Shown here: positions 36,200 to 48,505 of the stretch, piece by piece
How positions within the stretch are numbered: position 1 is the stretch's first letter
How the letters are laid out: every line of letters starts with the position of its first letter
Source: Tubulanus polymorphus
Lineage: Eukaryota; Nemertea; Palaeonemertea; Tubulaniformes; Tubulanidae
Direction: 5' to 3'
NCBI RefSeq assembly: GCF_964204645.1
Contig: NC_134025.1
Coordinates: forward strand, 1,741,001 to 1,805,000
DNA: 64,000 bases
Made by a program: the position numbers and the translations under genes
Notes under the pieces: generated by a model
What the model saw: the letters and a program-made list of their open reading frames with translations, nothing else
Database searches by the model: none
Told to the model about the DNA's origin: nothing

Positions 36200-39100
36200 T
36201 ATTGGCTGGATTTATTTCAGTAGCCTAGCACAATTATATTCTTGTATATACACATATTTCATATAATTCATACTTTCAATGGCAAAAATGATAATTCATG
36301 TTCTTTAAATTCCATGATTTTTCCAAAAACATTCAGTAATTTTCTGAATCAAGTCTGCAAGTCACTGTAGTGTTAGTAATAGGCACAGCATGGCCAGCAT
36401 ACATTATTAACACATATTACATAGAAATAGAAATATAAAAGCCGACATAAAATTCACTAAAATCTTTCAATCTTTTAAAATTATTCATAATATTCATAAC
36501 AGCTATTTACAATATTCAGAATCTTAGATATCTTCTTATTTACAGTAGTTTAAAACATGTTTTTAACAATCATATTTTACAAATAATAACAATAATGTTT
36601 TTTTTTAATGAACAAGTTTCTAACTGACTATATACAAGTATTTATTTACATTAGTCCGTGATTACGTCATTATCTTACCACAAATAATCAATTAATAAAA
36701 TCTGATGCTTCGTTTGAAAGATCGCATTTCAGGATTGAAACAAAGTTAGAAGTGGAGCTAAACCAGCCTCAGATATAACGATTCATCGGAACCTAGAATT
36801 TCATCCGTAATTCGATAATTTCATACTGAACTATCGGATAAAACAAAAACATTTTTTTCTGGTCCTCTGAAGTTTTGTTGTATACAGGTAAAATGTGATT
36901 CAATCGTTTCCAGACATGTGGCCATGAGAATTCCATTCTATCGTTTGCTTGAACAATTTTAAAGGTTAATCCGTAGTGGGGCTGTAAAGAGCGTGTCCCA
37001 GTAGTGACCACCCTGGCAAATCACTCATGGGTAAAGGCTAAAAGGCATATGACCTAAAGACAGCGTGAGCTATACATATACAGACCAATGTAATAATCAT
37101 ACATAAAACTAGGGGATTATTGCATTTAGTAGATTATACATGCACCATATATATGGAAATAAGGGTAGGGTAAAGGGCACATTGAATATCATTTAAGATA
37201 CGCTTTAAAATCATCCATTTCTTCACCAAAATAAACAAATAAAGTGCTTGCCTTTTTTCATAAAAATATAAAATACAGAGAAAAAATTTCATTTGAAAAG
37301 AAAGAAGATTTTTAAAAAGTCTAAAACAGGGATTGCAAATTGAATGGATCAGCATGAGAAGGCTGACATAATTCACTGCTGCAGCAACATCAAATCTTGT
37401 TTATCATATCAATTCTTATCACTAGGCAATTTGCGGATGCGTCCAGGTTTATACATAGGACGCCAGCTAACTAACTGAGAATAGCGATAATCATAATGAA
37501 ATAGCACGTAGACAATAACAATTCATATGAGTTCGATGAGAAACTATTTTATAGATCGACTACAGATTACACTGCACTATATAACTGAAGAGCTCTCTAA
37601 AAACTCGGCAAATATTCGCAACCAACGGCTTTTTAAAAAACTCATTCCTATTCAATTTCATTACAGTTAGTCGAACCATGTATTATTATCACTTATAGAA
37701 GGTTCGCCTCAGATAATCAATAGAAGCAGCCAGGTGCATACAAAGTTCCGTATAACTAATGCAATACTTATTTCAATAGCCCGGGCCATGTATTAACAGT
37801 TATATAATGTGGAACAAACCGTAAAAATAAACTCAATATTCCTTGTATATGTAGGGCTATTGTAAATATGTCTCATCCTACATCACGGCTGCCTGTGTCT
37901 ATGTACTTTAAACTGTACTTACATTTGAACAAATAGGGACATTAAGACCCAATTCTACAGTAAAGTGTCATTTTTCATACGTAAAAAATCTCACCACTTC
38001 TTCGCATATATACATTGTACATGGGTTGAAAATTTGCTACTAATTAAAAATGGCCCTCAATACCTAACAGTAAGTCAAATTTAATCAAGAGGTTAAATGT
38101 ACGCATATTTCTTGACCACAAACGATTCTTCGGTTTTTACATAAAACGTAATAAATCTGTCAGAAAACGATCGAGCGCGAATGAATTGAAAATCTAAAAG
38201 ACAAGTGCGACAAAAGATTGAATTGAATTCCCAGGCGCAGCGAGCGAGCGAGCACCGCACGATTATGAATAGTAACTATGAATAGGGTTGATTTTTTATA
38301 TACATGTATTCAGCAGCAGTGCGCTGTGGTGCTACACAACATGTGTCTGTGTGTATATGCAGAAACAGACTGAGATATTTTTTCACTCATCAGAGGATTC
38401 AACGCGGCGGCACAGCACCTCGTACAGCACTATCTATCCTCCTCGCCAGCTAGCACAACTCTATACCGTCCTCATTAAACACGGTCTATGTGACGACATA
38501 CGACACAGATATAATTTCTACTCTTACGTCATTCATAAGAATACTATTTACACAGTGGACTCAGGTGCCGATCCCCGGTGCCGATCCGGGGGTCTTTTGT
38601 TTCGAGTTGCCCTTTACCTAATAAACTGCTAACTTTTTACTGCCTTATCATATGGTATCTTATAAACTGCTCTTGTATTATTGGGAGGATCAGGAAAAGT
38701 CTTCTACTGAAAAATTATGTCTAATGCATCTAACCCATCGACCAATTTTTTAGGCGGCGCCTAAATCGCTTATACGCCTCCAAAACGAACAAAAATGTCC
38801 CTTTAATGTGTCATAAGATCTACAAAATTAGTCCCTAAATCTACCTGACTATGACTACCATTCTCGTTCCCCAAATTACTTTCAAAATCAAATCCGTCCA
38901 ATCCGAACAGACATGTGGATCCGTCGGATCCGAACAGACATGTGGATCCGTCGGATCCAAACACACATGTGGATCCCGCAGATCTGGACACACATAGATT
39001 TCTCAGATCACTCGGACCCAAAAGTTCCGCTCTCACTTCAAATTTGTGCATTCGTTCGTCTGCTACAGTTGCCATGGAAACATTATACTGGCACAGTTTT

Positions 39101-40441
39101 TCTGCGAATAAGGTTTCAAAGAATTCTGACTGTAAATTACTCTTTACGCGTTCTTGACGGCCTCGAAGCAAAGACCGACAATGTCGTCTCGAGACATCAG
39201 TGACGCTCTTTCTCTCTCTCCATCCTCTATCATCACTAACTGACATAAAAATCCCAGCAAGCAAAAAACGTTTAAACATATGGTGGCCGATTCGGGCCTC
39301 ACCAAAATTTTTTACCAAGGAAAATCCGAAAACAAATTTGATAGCAAAAAAATTAATATTAGCGCGACGATCATTTCTTCAACAATCATTCTTACAAATA
39401 TTTCTCGCGCTAAATTTTTTGTTTTCGCATTTCTTGCGCTCTAAAAAATTTCAGCGCGGCCTAAATCAGCCCCACATTAAATACTGTGATTTCACCTCGA
39501 AAAATCAACATAAAAAATCTCTGACCACATTGACTCTCGAAAAAATAATTTTCTCACAACGCATTTTCCGATCCTTAACATTCGCTCAACTCTTCTGACC
39601 AATTTATCTTGACCGAGTTTACTGGATATCTATCCCTGAAATTTTGTAATGGAAATTTGGTATGTGTGAATCAATGCCCATATTACTGAACCATTCATTT
39701 ATAGGCTACAGAGCTTACAATACATGTAATAGCTCTATAGATGAATTCATTATTAAACCATAGAATACATTAATATGAAATCAAATTCATCATCATCTTC
39801 AAAATACCATCAGGTATCTTCATTATGGATAACACAAATAAAAGCAGTCGCATGTACATACAGTATGGTACCGGTACCTGACAGCACCTGATCATACTAA
39901 CAACTCTAGCAACACTGCTATCAACTGAATACATGCTGAATAATTTCAGTGCAGGTTCTCCATTCCCTTCATTGTGTAGCTGGCTAATTTTATGGACGTA
40001 TTCAAAAAGGTGATGATTCAAAAATAGGCAAAATGTTAAAGCTCATTTTGTTAAACATTCCTATTGACCTCATTGAATTATGAGAAAATGCTAAATTCTC
40101 CCATCTTGAAGATTGAAAACCTAGTTCAATTAGTCTGCAATGATTTATTTAACCTAGTTCAATCAGTCTTCGATAGAAACGCATTAATTAAACCTAGTTC
40201 GATATGTCGTCCTATAGAAACAGATTCTGCGAACTAATGAGCATTACCAGTTCAACAGTTCATACCAACACTAATCAATACTCGCTTTTTATGCTGATGA
40301 TAATTTCCAAATGTTTTGAAAGAGTTTGTGGCTGATAATATCATTATCAACTATTATAGCACATTATAACACTGACATGACGTATCATAGAATTAGAAAT
40401 CAACTCGGTAACGATAACAATTGAACTATGATAACCCGTTT
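36200..40441 (-). other. FOXO: probable FOXO 3'UTR and downstream sequence
   Basis: There is no coding exon here that I trust. On the FOXO strand the region is AT-rich, with candidate AATAAA signals near 36.2 and 36.64 kb and three TGTAAATA (Pumilio-type) motifs at 36504-36511, 36537-36544 and 36643-36650. FOXO genes often have 3'UTRs of several kilobases, so one transcript could reach this far, but continuity is inferred. A 171-residue open frame at 38803-39318 (minus) resembles nothing I know. Confidence 0.35.
38904..38995. repeat. 27-bp tandem repeat, about 3.4 copies
   Basis: Units read roughly GAACAGACATGTGGATCCGT followed by CGGATCC. The last copy is degenerate. Each unit holds two BamHI-type palindromes (GGATCC). 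Confidence 0.85.
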
Positions 40442-43400
40442 TCAATGTACGAGACCGTTCGACGATTGCCCGATGCTGTCGAATTCACAATTCAAGCTGC
40501 CCTCTACGTTTAACTCGTGTTTTATCACTTGATCGATGTCGCAATCGAAATCTTCAAACGTATCCAGTGAGAAATCTAAATCTTGCGGAATACCGGAAGA
40601 ATAGTTTATCTGTTGTTGTTGTTGTTGTGAGACTTGTTGTTGTAATTGTTGCGGTTGTCCAGTCGTTGTTGGTAACATCGTGAATTGTTGGTTGTCCATG
40701 TTTAAGACGGTCTGTTGTTGAAGCGCGGCCATCTTTTGAGTAGTTAAGGCAGTGCGTAGAATAGAACTATCGGGAGGTCCGCTCAGTAAACTGATATTGT
40801 GTCTCGCCGCTGTTAGTTGCGAACGTAACGCCTGTAATTGTTGTAAACGTTGATCTCTTCTGATCAACGTCGCGTTATTCAACATTTGTTGCTGGTTCAT
40901 CGAAACCGGGACGTTATTCAAACAGGTGGCGCCACCGTCGTCCTGTATCTCCATATCGCCGCTATCGATCATTGTCAGATCCGTATCGTCCATCAGATTG
41001 ACCATACCCATATTACCGGCCGTTGCCGAGCTGGTCATCGTACACGTACCTCCGGCCATGTTTATCATTTGTCGCGGAGGACTACAGTTAATCTGGTTTG
41101 GATAAGGCGGGGGCGGGGGTAACGCGAATGAATTATCGTAATCTTGTTGTAAGCCGGCGTACGGACTGTTCGTGCGATTGTAACAACTGTTGTCGAACTG
41201 CGACGCGATGTTGCGTGACGTTTGTTGTTGTAGAATATGAGGTTGAGGAATCGAAGTCGGACTGCAGGAATTAGTCGCGCGCGCCGCGTTTGAATCGATC
41301 AGATTACAGTCGTCTATAACCGTGCAATCGGCTAGTTTAACGATATCGGCTAAACTATCGGTCAGGTGATCCGTAAACTGATCCGTAACCGACGAATAGG
41401 GAGTACCGAGACTCGTACGACTCGTCAGTTCGTTCTGCCACGGGATCGGCGATATAGACGGTACCTGGTTGTCATGGAGATCCGGCTCCATTGTTGAATG
41501 TATGGGCGACAGTCGGCCGCAGCTGCTGGCGTTAGAACTGGTTCGAGGTCGGAAATCGGGGCTCAGTTGGAAACTGTGCAGAGCCGATGTTTCTAGCAGA
41601 TCTCCCGCGCTATCGGACAGCGTAGACGTCGGACTCGAGTGGTTCCCTTCCAGAGCCGCTCGCATCGCTTCGACTTTCTTTTTAACGCGGCCGCGCTTTT
41701 TTTCGTAGGTTTTTGTGTCCATGCTGGTCGCTCGTCGTCGCGGTGATTTACCAGGTTTCGCGTCCGGATTCAGAATCCACCAGGAACTCTTACCGGTTCC
41801 TTCGTTTTGTATGCGCATGAAACGATTGTGTAACGACAGATTGTGTCGGATCGAATTCTGAAATTATACAAAATGTCGATATTTCAAATTTTTGAAATCA
41901 GATACAGTAGAACTAACACTCGCTTAATTCAGATTTTTCTATACGGATTTTCAATTAATTCCGATGAAATATTTAGTCCATTTAATCCGGAAACTATTAT
42001 TCATGATTCCGATTTTACTTAATTCGAAGAAGTCTACGCGCAGTCCCTAGTCATCCGAATTAAGTGAGTTTTACTGAAAATACATTCAATCTCAGGTAAT
42101 TCATCACCGGATAAATCGTCACGTTACTGAATTCATCCTTATTTTCGAATTCCAGTCGAACTTACTTCAGTCATCATAATACTTCAGTCATCATAAATGG
42201 GACGATCATTACGTCGATGACTTAAATTCAAATGACTTGCAAATATGAGAATGGAAGTAATTTGAATCGCAAATTGAGACTTGAAAATAGAGAAGACTTC
42301 GGTAGTGTGACAAATTTTCCTAACGTGATTTCAACTAAATTTCCAATTCAATTAACAAGTAGTCATTTGGATCGTCATTTTAATCAGTTTCATCCAGTAA
42401 ATCTTAAAACTGTTGACATGAAAACCTACAATCTTCATTTCTCCAAAATGTAGGTGAAAATGATTTCCATAAATTTATGGGTTTTTAAAAAAACAATACT
42501 ATCTTGAATTGATAATATATGCAAGTTGATAAATAGAACATGAACCAATACTAAACCAACTCTCAATATACCATAACGATAAGAAAATCAAGTCCGAAAT
42601 ACTTGGATTAATTACACATAAAATATGTCACGAAGTATCACCATAGCTACGACGACAGTCTATTAGCAATATCTGCTTCATGACTATCGCCACTAATATT
42701 GCATTAAACCCTTTAAACAGATTGAAATAAGATAAAAGTTGGACGTTGAATATTGAAATACATCACTCCCAGGGTCGGGCAAACCAAAAGTGCGGAACCA
42801 AAACTAAATAGCTCTTAATTCTGAGGTATCTCAGCATCTCTTAGTAGTAAATTGACTAGTAGTGCATCTAGTTGGACCAGTGATAACAGATGATTTAAAG
42901 ATGTGGGTGAACGTACAGCATTAATTTGGTCCATTTCAGGTATTGGCTTAAGGGGTCATTCATTTATTACATAGCATTGGGGGAGGGGTCAGTGCAATTG
43001 TGTACTGTAATGCTTAATTTATATGAAAAATGGCCGATTTTGCGTACAGAGGGGGAAAGGGGGTTGAAAAATTCAAATATTATGCATACGTAATAAATGA
43101 ATGATCCCTAATTAGAATAGACTGACTAGTGATAGCGTGAACGTAGCTTTATACACATGTGAGGTCAGGATCCACCATCCCCATCATGAACAGAGTTGGG
43201 GTCAATACCAGCTTCCCATTTGTGGCAATTTTGGAGCATGCATGCAGAGACTGAATTTGGGTCGAAAGCTCTGGTGGGCATTCTCAAAAAATGTTTCGAA
43301 ATTATTTTTTCAACATTTTCAAACTTTGTCACTAAACCGTTGGAATTCTCTCTCTTTCCTAAGATGAAATATAAGTTAGTCATCTGAGATTTACTGATTC

Positions 43401-44380
43401 TTAGTGATAACTACAAAGTGCTAATCAATCAATCATACCATAACGTGATATTAGTACCTTTCCATAGTGTGCCTTATTAGGAATTATCACCTTTATTGCG
43501 AATCAGTAGATACCCCCCATGAAGATACCAATTCACGCATAGGTGATATTAGCCTACATCTTGTTCTGTTTAACAGAAATCAATCCAAAGATCATCAAAA
43601 TTTTGCGCAAAATAATTTCTATAGGCCTACGTACAGATGGTGTCTGTAGAGAAATCTCTTTTACCCATGATTAAATTAGGCTGAATCTTTTTAGTTTTTA
43701 TTGTCATAACATGTTCATCAGGTTTGAATAATGGAATTTTCGGGTCAAGTACAATAATCAATAGAACTTTTTAATGATTCCAATAAAAGTTTGACTAATG
43801 CCACATGTAGGTAGGCTATAGGCCTATGACAGGCTATGGCTTGTCAAACCTTTATTGGATTCATTTCAAAATTGCTCACTTATAAATGTAAAATGATTTG
43901 TCTCTATCAAACTGAGCAGTATCATATCCAGTTCCAGGCCACAAATTGTTGCTCAAAAGTTGGTTAAAGATAACCAGTGGATAAATACCATAGTTACAAT
44001 GAACTTTTAATTGACACTATATCAATTTAATTGTCCATTTGGTTAACTCTAACCAACTTCAGAGCAACTGGCCCCAGAAGTTTTGATCACAGGGACCAAG
44101 ATATCAAAGATATTTGGATATAGTAGAACCTGTTCAATTCAGATCATTTGACACCGATGAAATTAATCGAGCTTATGAGAGATCACATTTTACAAGACTG
44201 TAGTAGGTGAACCATTGATATGAATAGTGGAATTATACTGATCCTGAGGGTACAATGTTTGAGAGCCCTCCTGTTTTCTGATATTGGATATTTGGTAGAG
44301 CATCAATTATTCTATAAGTCGATTTGTGGTTTGTTAAATAATATAAATAAAACCATTATGCCTATATAGGCTAGTGTGAC

Positions 44381-44422
<42 letters not shown>

Positions 44423-44825
44423 AACTAACCTTCCACCCGGCTGAACTGTTACTGTCGCCCTTATCCTTAAAATACGGTACATTTTGGACCATCCAATCGT
44501 AGATTTGTGACAAAGTCAGCCTCTGTTCTGGAGAACTTTGAATGGCTTTCGTTATTAGATCGGCATAACTCAAATTTCCCCATGCATTTCTCCTCGATGA
44601 ACCTTTAGTTTTCTGTTGAACTGCAGTCGTCGACGAAGGGCTATTCGCTATGGGTTCCTTACAATCCCCGCTTTCATCAGTGACAGTCACTGATACTGGC
44701 TGGTCCCCGGGCGTATTTTCAGCCGATGGTACAGCATCTTCCCTTCTTATCGCTGGCCATGTGTTAGAACGAGCTCGCGTTTGAGGCTCGAAATTTGGGT
44801 CGATCTCTAACTCCGGTACGTCCAT
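40442..44825 (-). CDS. FOXO: forkhead transcription factor FOXO
   Basis: Two coding exons, 44430-44825 and 40442-41857, join in phase 0 to give 603 residues. The forkhead domain runs from about residue 81 to 175 and is split at the usual FOXO site ([18 protein letters not shown]). The FOXO-specific [13 protein letters not shown] and [13 protein letters not shown] are intact. All three AKT/SGK motifs are present: RARSNTWP (Thr22), RRRATSMD (Ser177) and [10 protein letters not shown] (Ser239). A Gln-rich stretch precedes an acidic C-terminus, [19 protein letters not shown], which resembles the transactivation region. FOXO is the nuclear effector of insulin/PI3K-AKT signalling: phosphorylation at these sites drives 14-3-3 binding and nuclear export. 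The single intron holds a MITE and a microsatellite beside the donor. A long 3'UTR is likely. Confidence 0.97.
42951..43109. mobile_element. MITE, second copy of the 34257-34413 family, in the FOXO intron
   Basis: About 159 bp, same orientation and same internal order as the copy at 34257-34413. One terminal repeat has decayed (GTCATTCATTTATTAC at the left, AATAAATGAATGATCCC at the right). It therefore looks older or more diverged at its left end. Confidence 0.85.
44381..44422. repeat. (CAT)14 microsatellite beside the FOXO splice donor
   Basis: Fourteen trinucleotide copies (GAT on plus, CAT on the FOXO strand) begin within eight bases of the exon 1 donor GTTAGT. Retained intron would add a His run after Lys132. 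Confidence 0.97.
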
Positions 44826-46640
44826 GATTATTAATATATAACAATATTAATATTAATATATATCTCCCGATGATTCGATGATTGAACACTAACACAACTC
44901 TAGTCACAATTTACATCCTTTAAAAACCATATCCTATCCGTATAATGTTGGTAAAGCTCGTCATTATTCCTACTGACTGACTGTGATATAGAGAGAGTAG
45001 TAGTGCAGTGTATATGCACGGTGTGGTGTTGGTGGGTACTTCACTATGAGTGACGTCGAGCTGTACATAATACATGTGTGCAGATCTGACCTGGTTACAT
45101 ACACTAGATGTAGGTTAAACTAGAACTCGTTTTCCAAATCGATATATTTAACAGACAAGATATAATCTTTGAAACGATTGTATATCATCAAATGTAAATC
45201 AAAATTGTGAATTAATAACGATAAATAGCCCTATTCAAAGAACGGTTAAATTTACTGAATTAGGAAGGCTCCAAATGAATAATCTGAGATATTGGAATTT
45301 TAGGGTTTCGCATCTCTCTTTATATCTAGTCATTGCGCATGTTTAAAGGTTTTATTCCATTACATGGCCTATATTTATTACAATATTTCGTTTATGGTTT
45401 ATGGTAAATAAAGAATTTAATTTGATTGAATTACTGCATATGTGTCAGTGCATATCACTGAGAAATGTGCAGCACAATCAAAAGAACCCTGAATAAATAT
45501 AATACAAAATAAATGGGGCTCGTAATAGATTAGTCTATTCTTAAAACGATTTCCAAATAGAATAGTGGACCGGTATTTTTAGGAGAGGTCAATGGTGGTG
45601 TTGGGCAGGAACCAGTTCACCAATATACTTCAATATGAACACACAGACACTACTGCCAGCACTGCGTGGAATGGGCATCATCAGGAATCCAGGGCAGATT
45701 AGTGATTGAAAAAAGGGTAAACTGAAGATAAACTGAAGATGAACCCTGAAACGAAGACCAAAGTGAAGGAAAAATAGGAAGTTCAAGGAAACTATGATTA
45801 CTAAACAGTTTTGCCATTTTGTGCGATCACAGTGGAGTTCATCACCCAGAAGCAGTTCGAGTACCAGTGTCCAAGCTATCACTACTATACTGCACAACAC
45901 ACCCATTTATTATTAGGTTCATACTGTGTGTATAATCAAGCCATATAAAGAAGGGTTGACCTCGGGTTATCGCACAGATTCATTTCATAAACACAGGACA
46001 ACTATATCCATTATTTATTCATTATCTACATCCTACTAACTGCTACACATATATCACGAACACACGTGTCTATAATTTTCAAGAGAAATCCCAATTAAAT
46101 GCTACCTCATTGCCTAACTAAACGCACATCATTAGCTAATTGCATTTCACTTAGTCATCATAAAAGATCCTTTGATTTTCATCAGAGTTTCTTCCAGAAC
46201 TTTACGCAAAAGACGTTCTTTCATTTGGTATTCATAGACAGTCACTAAATCCCTCAACAAAAAATAAATCATTCACAAATTTAAGCTTATTGACCTTTAT
46301 GTCTATCCGATATCAATGTCATCTTCAGGAATACTTTTTGGACGACTATTAGGATATAAAGCGGTACATTGCAATTCTTTTAATGCCACTGCTCATCTTT
46401 GCCCAATCTAACTCAAATTCAATGAAAATACCATTCTTAAAGATGACAAATTCGCCTTAAATTCCATGTTTTTTAATGGTCCCGGCAACAATAAATGACC
46501 TTTCCTGTAATTCAATCATCAAATCGAATATCAGCTGAAGGAAATATTCCGAACACTATTTTCATTTCTTATTGTGGGATTTCATATTATTATCACAACA
46601 CGAACTCGGGTTATTTATAGACAGTATTCAGGTGCAGTTA
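44826..46640. other. FOXO upstream region and intergenic sequence
   Basis: This should contain the FOXO 5'UTR and promoter on the minus strand, then the 3'UTR of the small gene at 46641-47746. A hydrophobic 105-residue open frame at 45589-45906 (minus) is not supported by homology. Nothing else stands out. Confidence 0.5.
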
Positions 46641-47746
46641 CTACTCGTGATAAACTCGTTGCGACAATGACGCACTTATATTAGATGTTGCTGTAAGAAT
46701 TTGTATCAATGCTGTATACTTATCACCGGACGGAAGCCTAAAATATTAAAAGCAACAAAAATTACTTTCCATCAGTCATAATGATAATAAGTTCATTTTT
46801 CCCGCATCAGACTTTCTTTTTCATCTTACCTTTTCTCCTCATTTTCTTTCATCTTCATCTCGTTGTTATCTGAAAAAATTACGATGACACACTTGAATGA
46901 TTAACACCTGCATTTAGGCCTAATTAATCTAAATTAATTTGCATGAAATGAAAGTAGGTCTTACCGCCTTCTAAAGAACATCCACCAGTACAGCACTGAC
47001 TTAACTGAAATAGGAAATACGGACGAATTAGTTGAAATGTTCCTCAGCTTTTTAACCAGATCCAGAGTTCTTTATAGATTTCATGGAGTTGAAACTAATT
47101 CATCAAATCTTTCAAGGCTTCATTTATTAAATAGGGAGTAAGTTTTTTAGGTTACTAGACTCTCTTCATTTTCCACATCAGAGTTTAGTTTCGCAGCTTG
47201 CCTTTCATTTATATTTCTGAATCAGATGAAATATTACATTAATGGCGAAATTAGAAATTTCTTGTGTTACTTATGGGGATAGTTTCATTTCAATCTTATG
47301 TATCCAAACAAAAATCTAGTACCCTCGAGTTACCAGGATCCTGCATCCAGGATGCAGATCCTCAACTTACTGGCGTTCTCATTGTTATATTCAACAATTC
47401 CTGGAAACTTGATTTTGTTTCATCTAAAATCGAGTCAACTGAATTCTTAAACGTGTCCAATTCAAGGTACATCTTTTGTCGTAGAAATTCATCTGAAAAA
47501 ACGTTAAAAATTCTTCGAACTTTATTTATCAGAGTTTGAATTCACACTTTTTTGTTGTGATTTGACCTTACGTAAATGACAAAAAACTTTATCAGTTGTA
47601 AGATCGCAGTTAGTGAATGGGTCATCTAAACCACTAACACCGACTACATCAGGTTGAGATGAATTAGTTTCTGAAGTTCCTGATGAACTGTAAACTTCCT
47701 CTCTGACTATTCTGTAGGGTTGATAATCAAGGGGTTCTTCGTCCAT
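46641..47746 (-). CDS. unrecognised small protein, 157 residues
   Basis: Five coding exons: 47572-47746, 47371-47492, 46965-47004, 46830-46869 and 46641-46737, all in phase with GT-AG junctions. An intron acceptor lies a few bases before the ATG, so the 5'UTR is spliced. The protein starts MDEEPLDYQPYRIVREE. It has a Ser-rich acidic N-terminus, a helix-prone middle (CHLHEFLRQKMYLELDTFK onward), then a short cysteine motif LSQCCTGGC encoded by a 40-base exon, and ends SASLSQRVYHE. There is no signal peptide or membrane segment. I do not recognise the family. It is divergent from the TEX11-like gene, with about 760 bases between start codons. Confidence 0.75.
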
Positions 47747-48505
47747 TCTTTCTGAAAATGAAAAAAGGCAACACAATCAGCAGTGCCTTGCCTTGTACAC
47801 AGTGTCGGACCTCCCAAAGGACCGACTGTGTGGACGTGGAGTGCCGAGTCAACATCCACATCTGTACGAGAGAAATCCCACAATAACGAAGCTAAGATTG
47901 AAAAATTCTATATCAGAATGATTGTATATTCTGATATAGAATTTTTCAATCTTGGCTTTGTTATTGTGGGATTTCTCTCGTCATCATCATACACGGATAT
48001 TGTGTATCTTCTCGTCTAATCTAGATCTGTAGACTATACGTCACTGGTCAGTGGTGTGTCGGTGTGACGACTTTTGACATTTGTCATTTGAGAGTATCAC
48101 TGACTGTATGGACGGTTCGGGTTGGACATGGAGCAAATAAACCGACTCAAAGATTATCTCGGTATTTTACTACTAAACTCATCGTGATATACTAATCAAA
48201 TTAACAACATACCTACTTAATGCAGACAGAAAGCACCCTAAAATATGAGGAAAAAACAAAACTGCATTTCAAAAATTTGCCAGATTCCACGCGACCTTCG
48301 TACTTGACAACCAATCCCTAGTATATTGGATTTAACACCAACCTTTCTGAGCGTATGCACCAGTTCAGTTCGAATCCCGTTAACCACTTCAGCGTCTCAT
48401 TAAATGGTCTTTTACCGCCTAGGAATCGTAACGCTTGCTCAAAACTTCGACGTGTAATTCTAAACGAGTTACTCCGATAGGTTTTTGGCCGAATAAACCG
48501 AAAGA
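47747..48505. promoter_or_regulatory. shared upstream region of two divergent genes
   Basis: The start codons of the small gene (minus) and the TEX11-like gene (plus) face away from each other across 760 bases, so both promoters must lie here or in upstream 5'UTR introns. The interval contains the foldback at 47867-47980. I see no unambiguous core promoter motif. Confidence 0.55.
47867..47980. repeat. 53-bp-arm inverted repeat (foldback)
   Basis: Arms at 47867-47919 and 47928-47980 match at 51 of 53 positions around an 8-base loop (GATTGTAT). The arm begins CGAGAGAAATCCCACAATAA. It is probably a small foldback MITE, but no relative was seen in the window. Confidence 0.95.

Noticed and set aside
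38803-39318. 171-codon minus-strand frame.
   Set aside because: Part of it is a 27-bp tandem repeat, and the rest resembles no known protein and has no splice context.
45589-45906. Hydrophobic 105-codon minus-strand frame with a signal-peptide-like start.
   Set aside because: It is hydrophobic throughout, has no homology and lies in upstream FOXO sequence. Composition can explain it.
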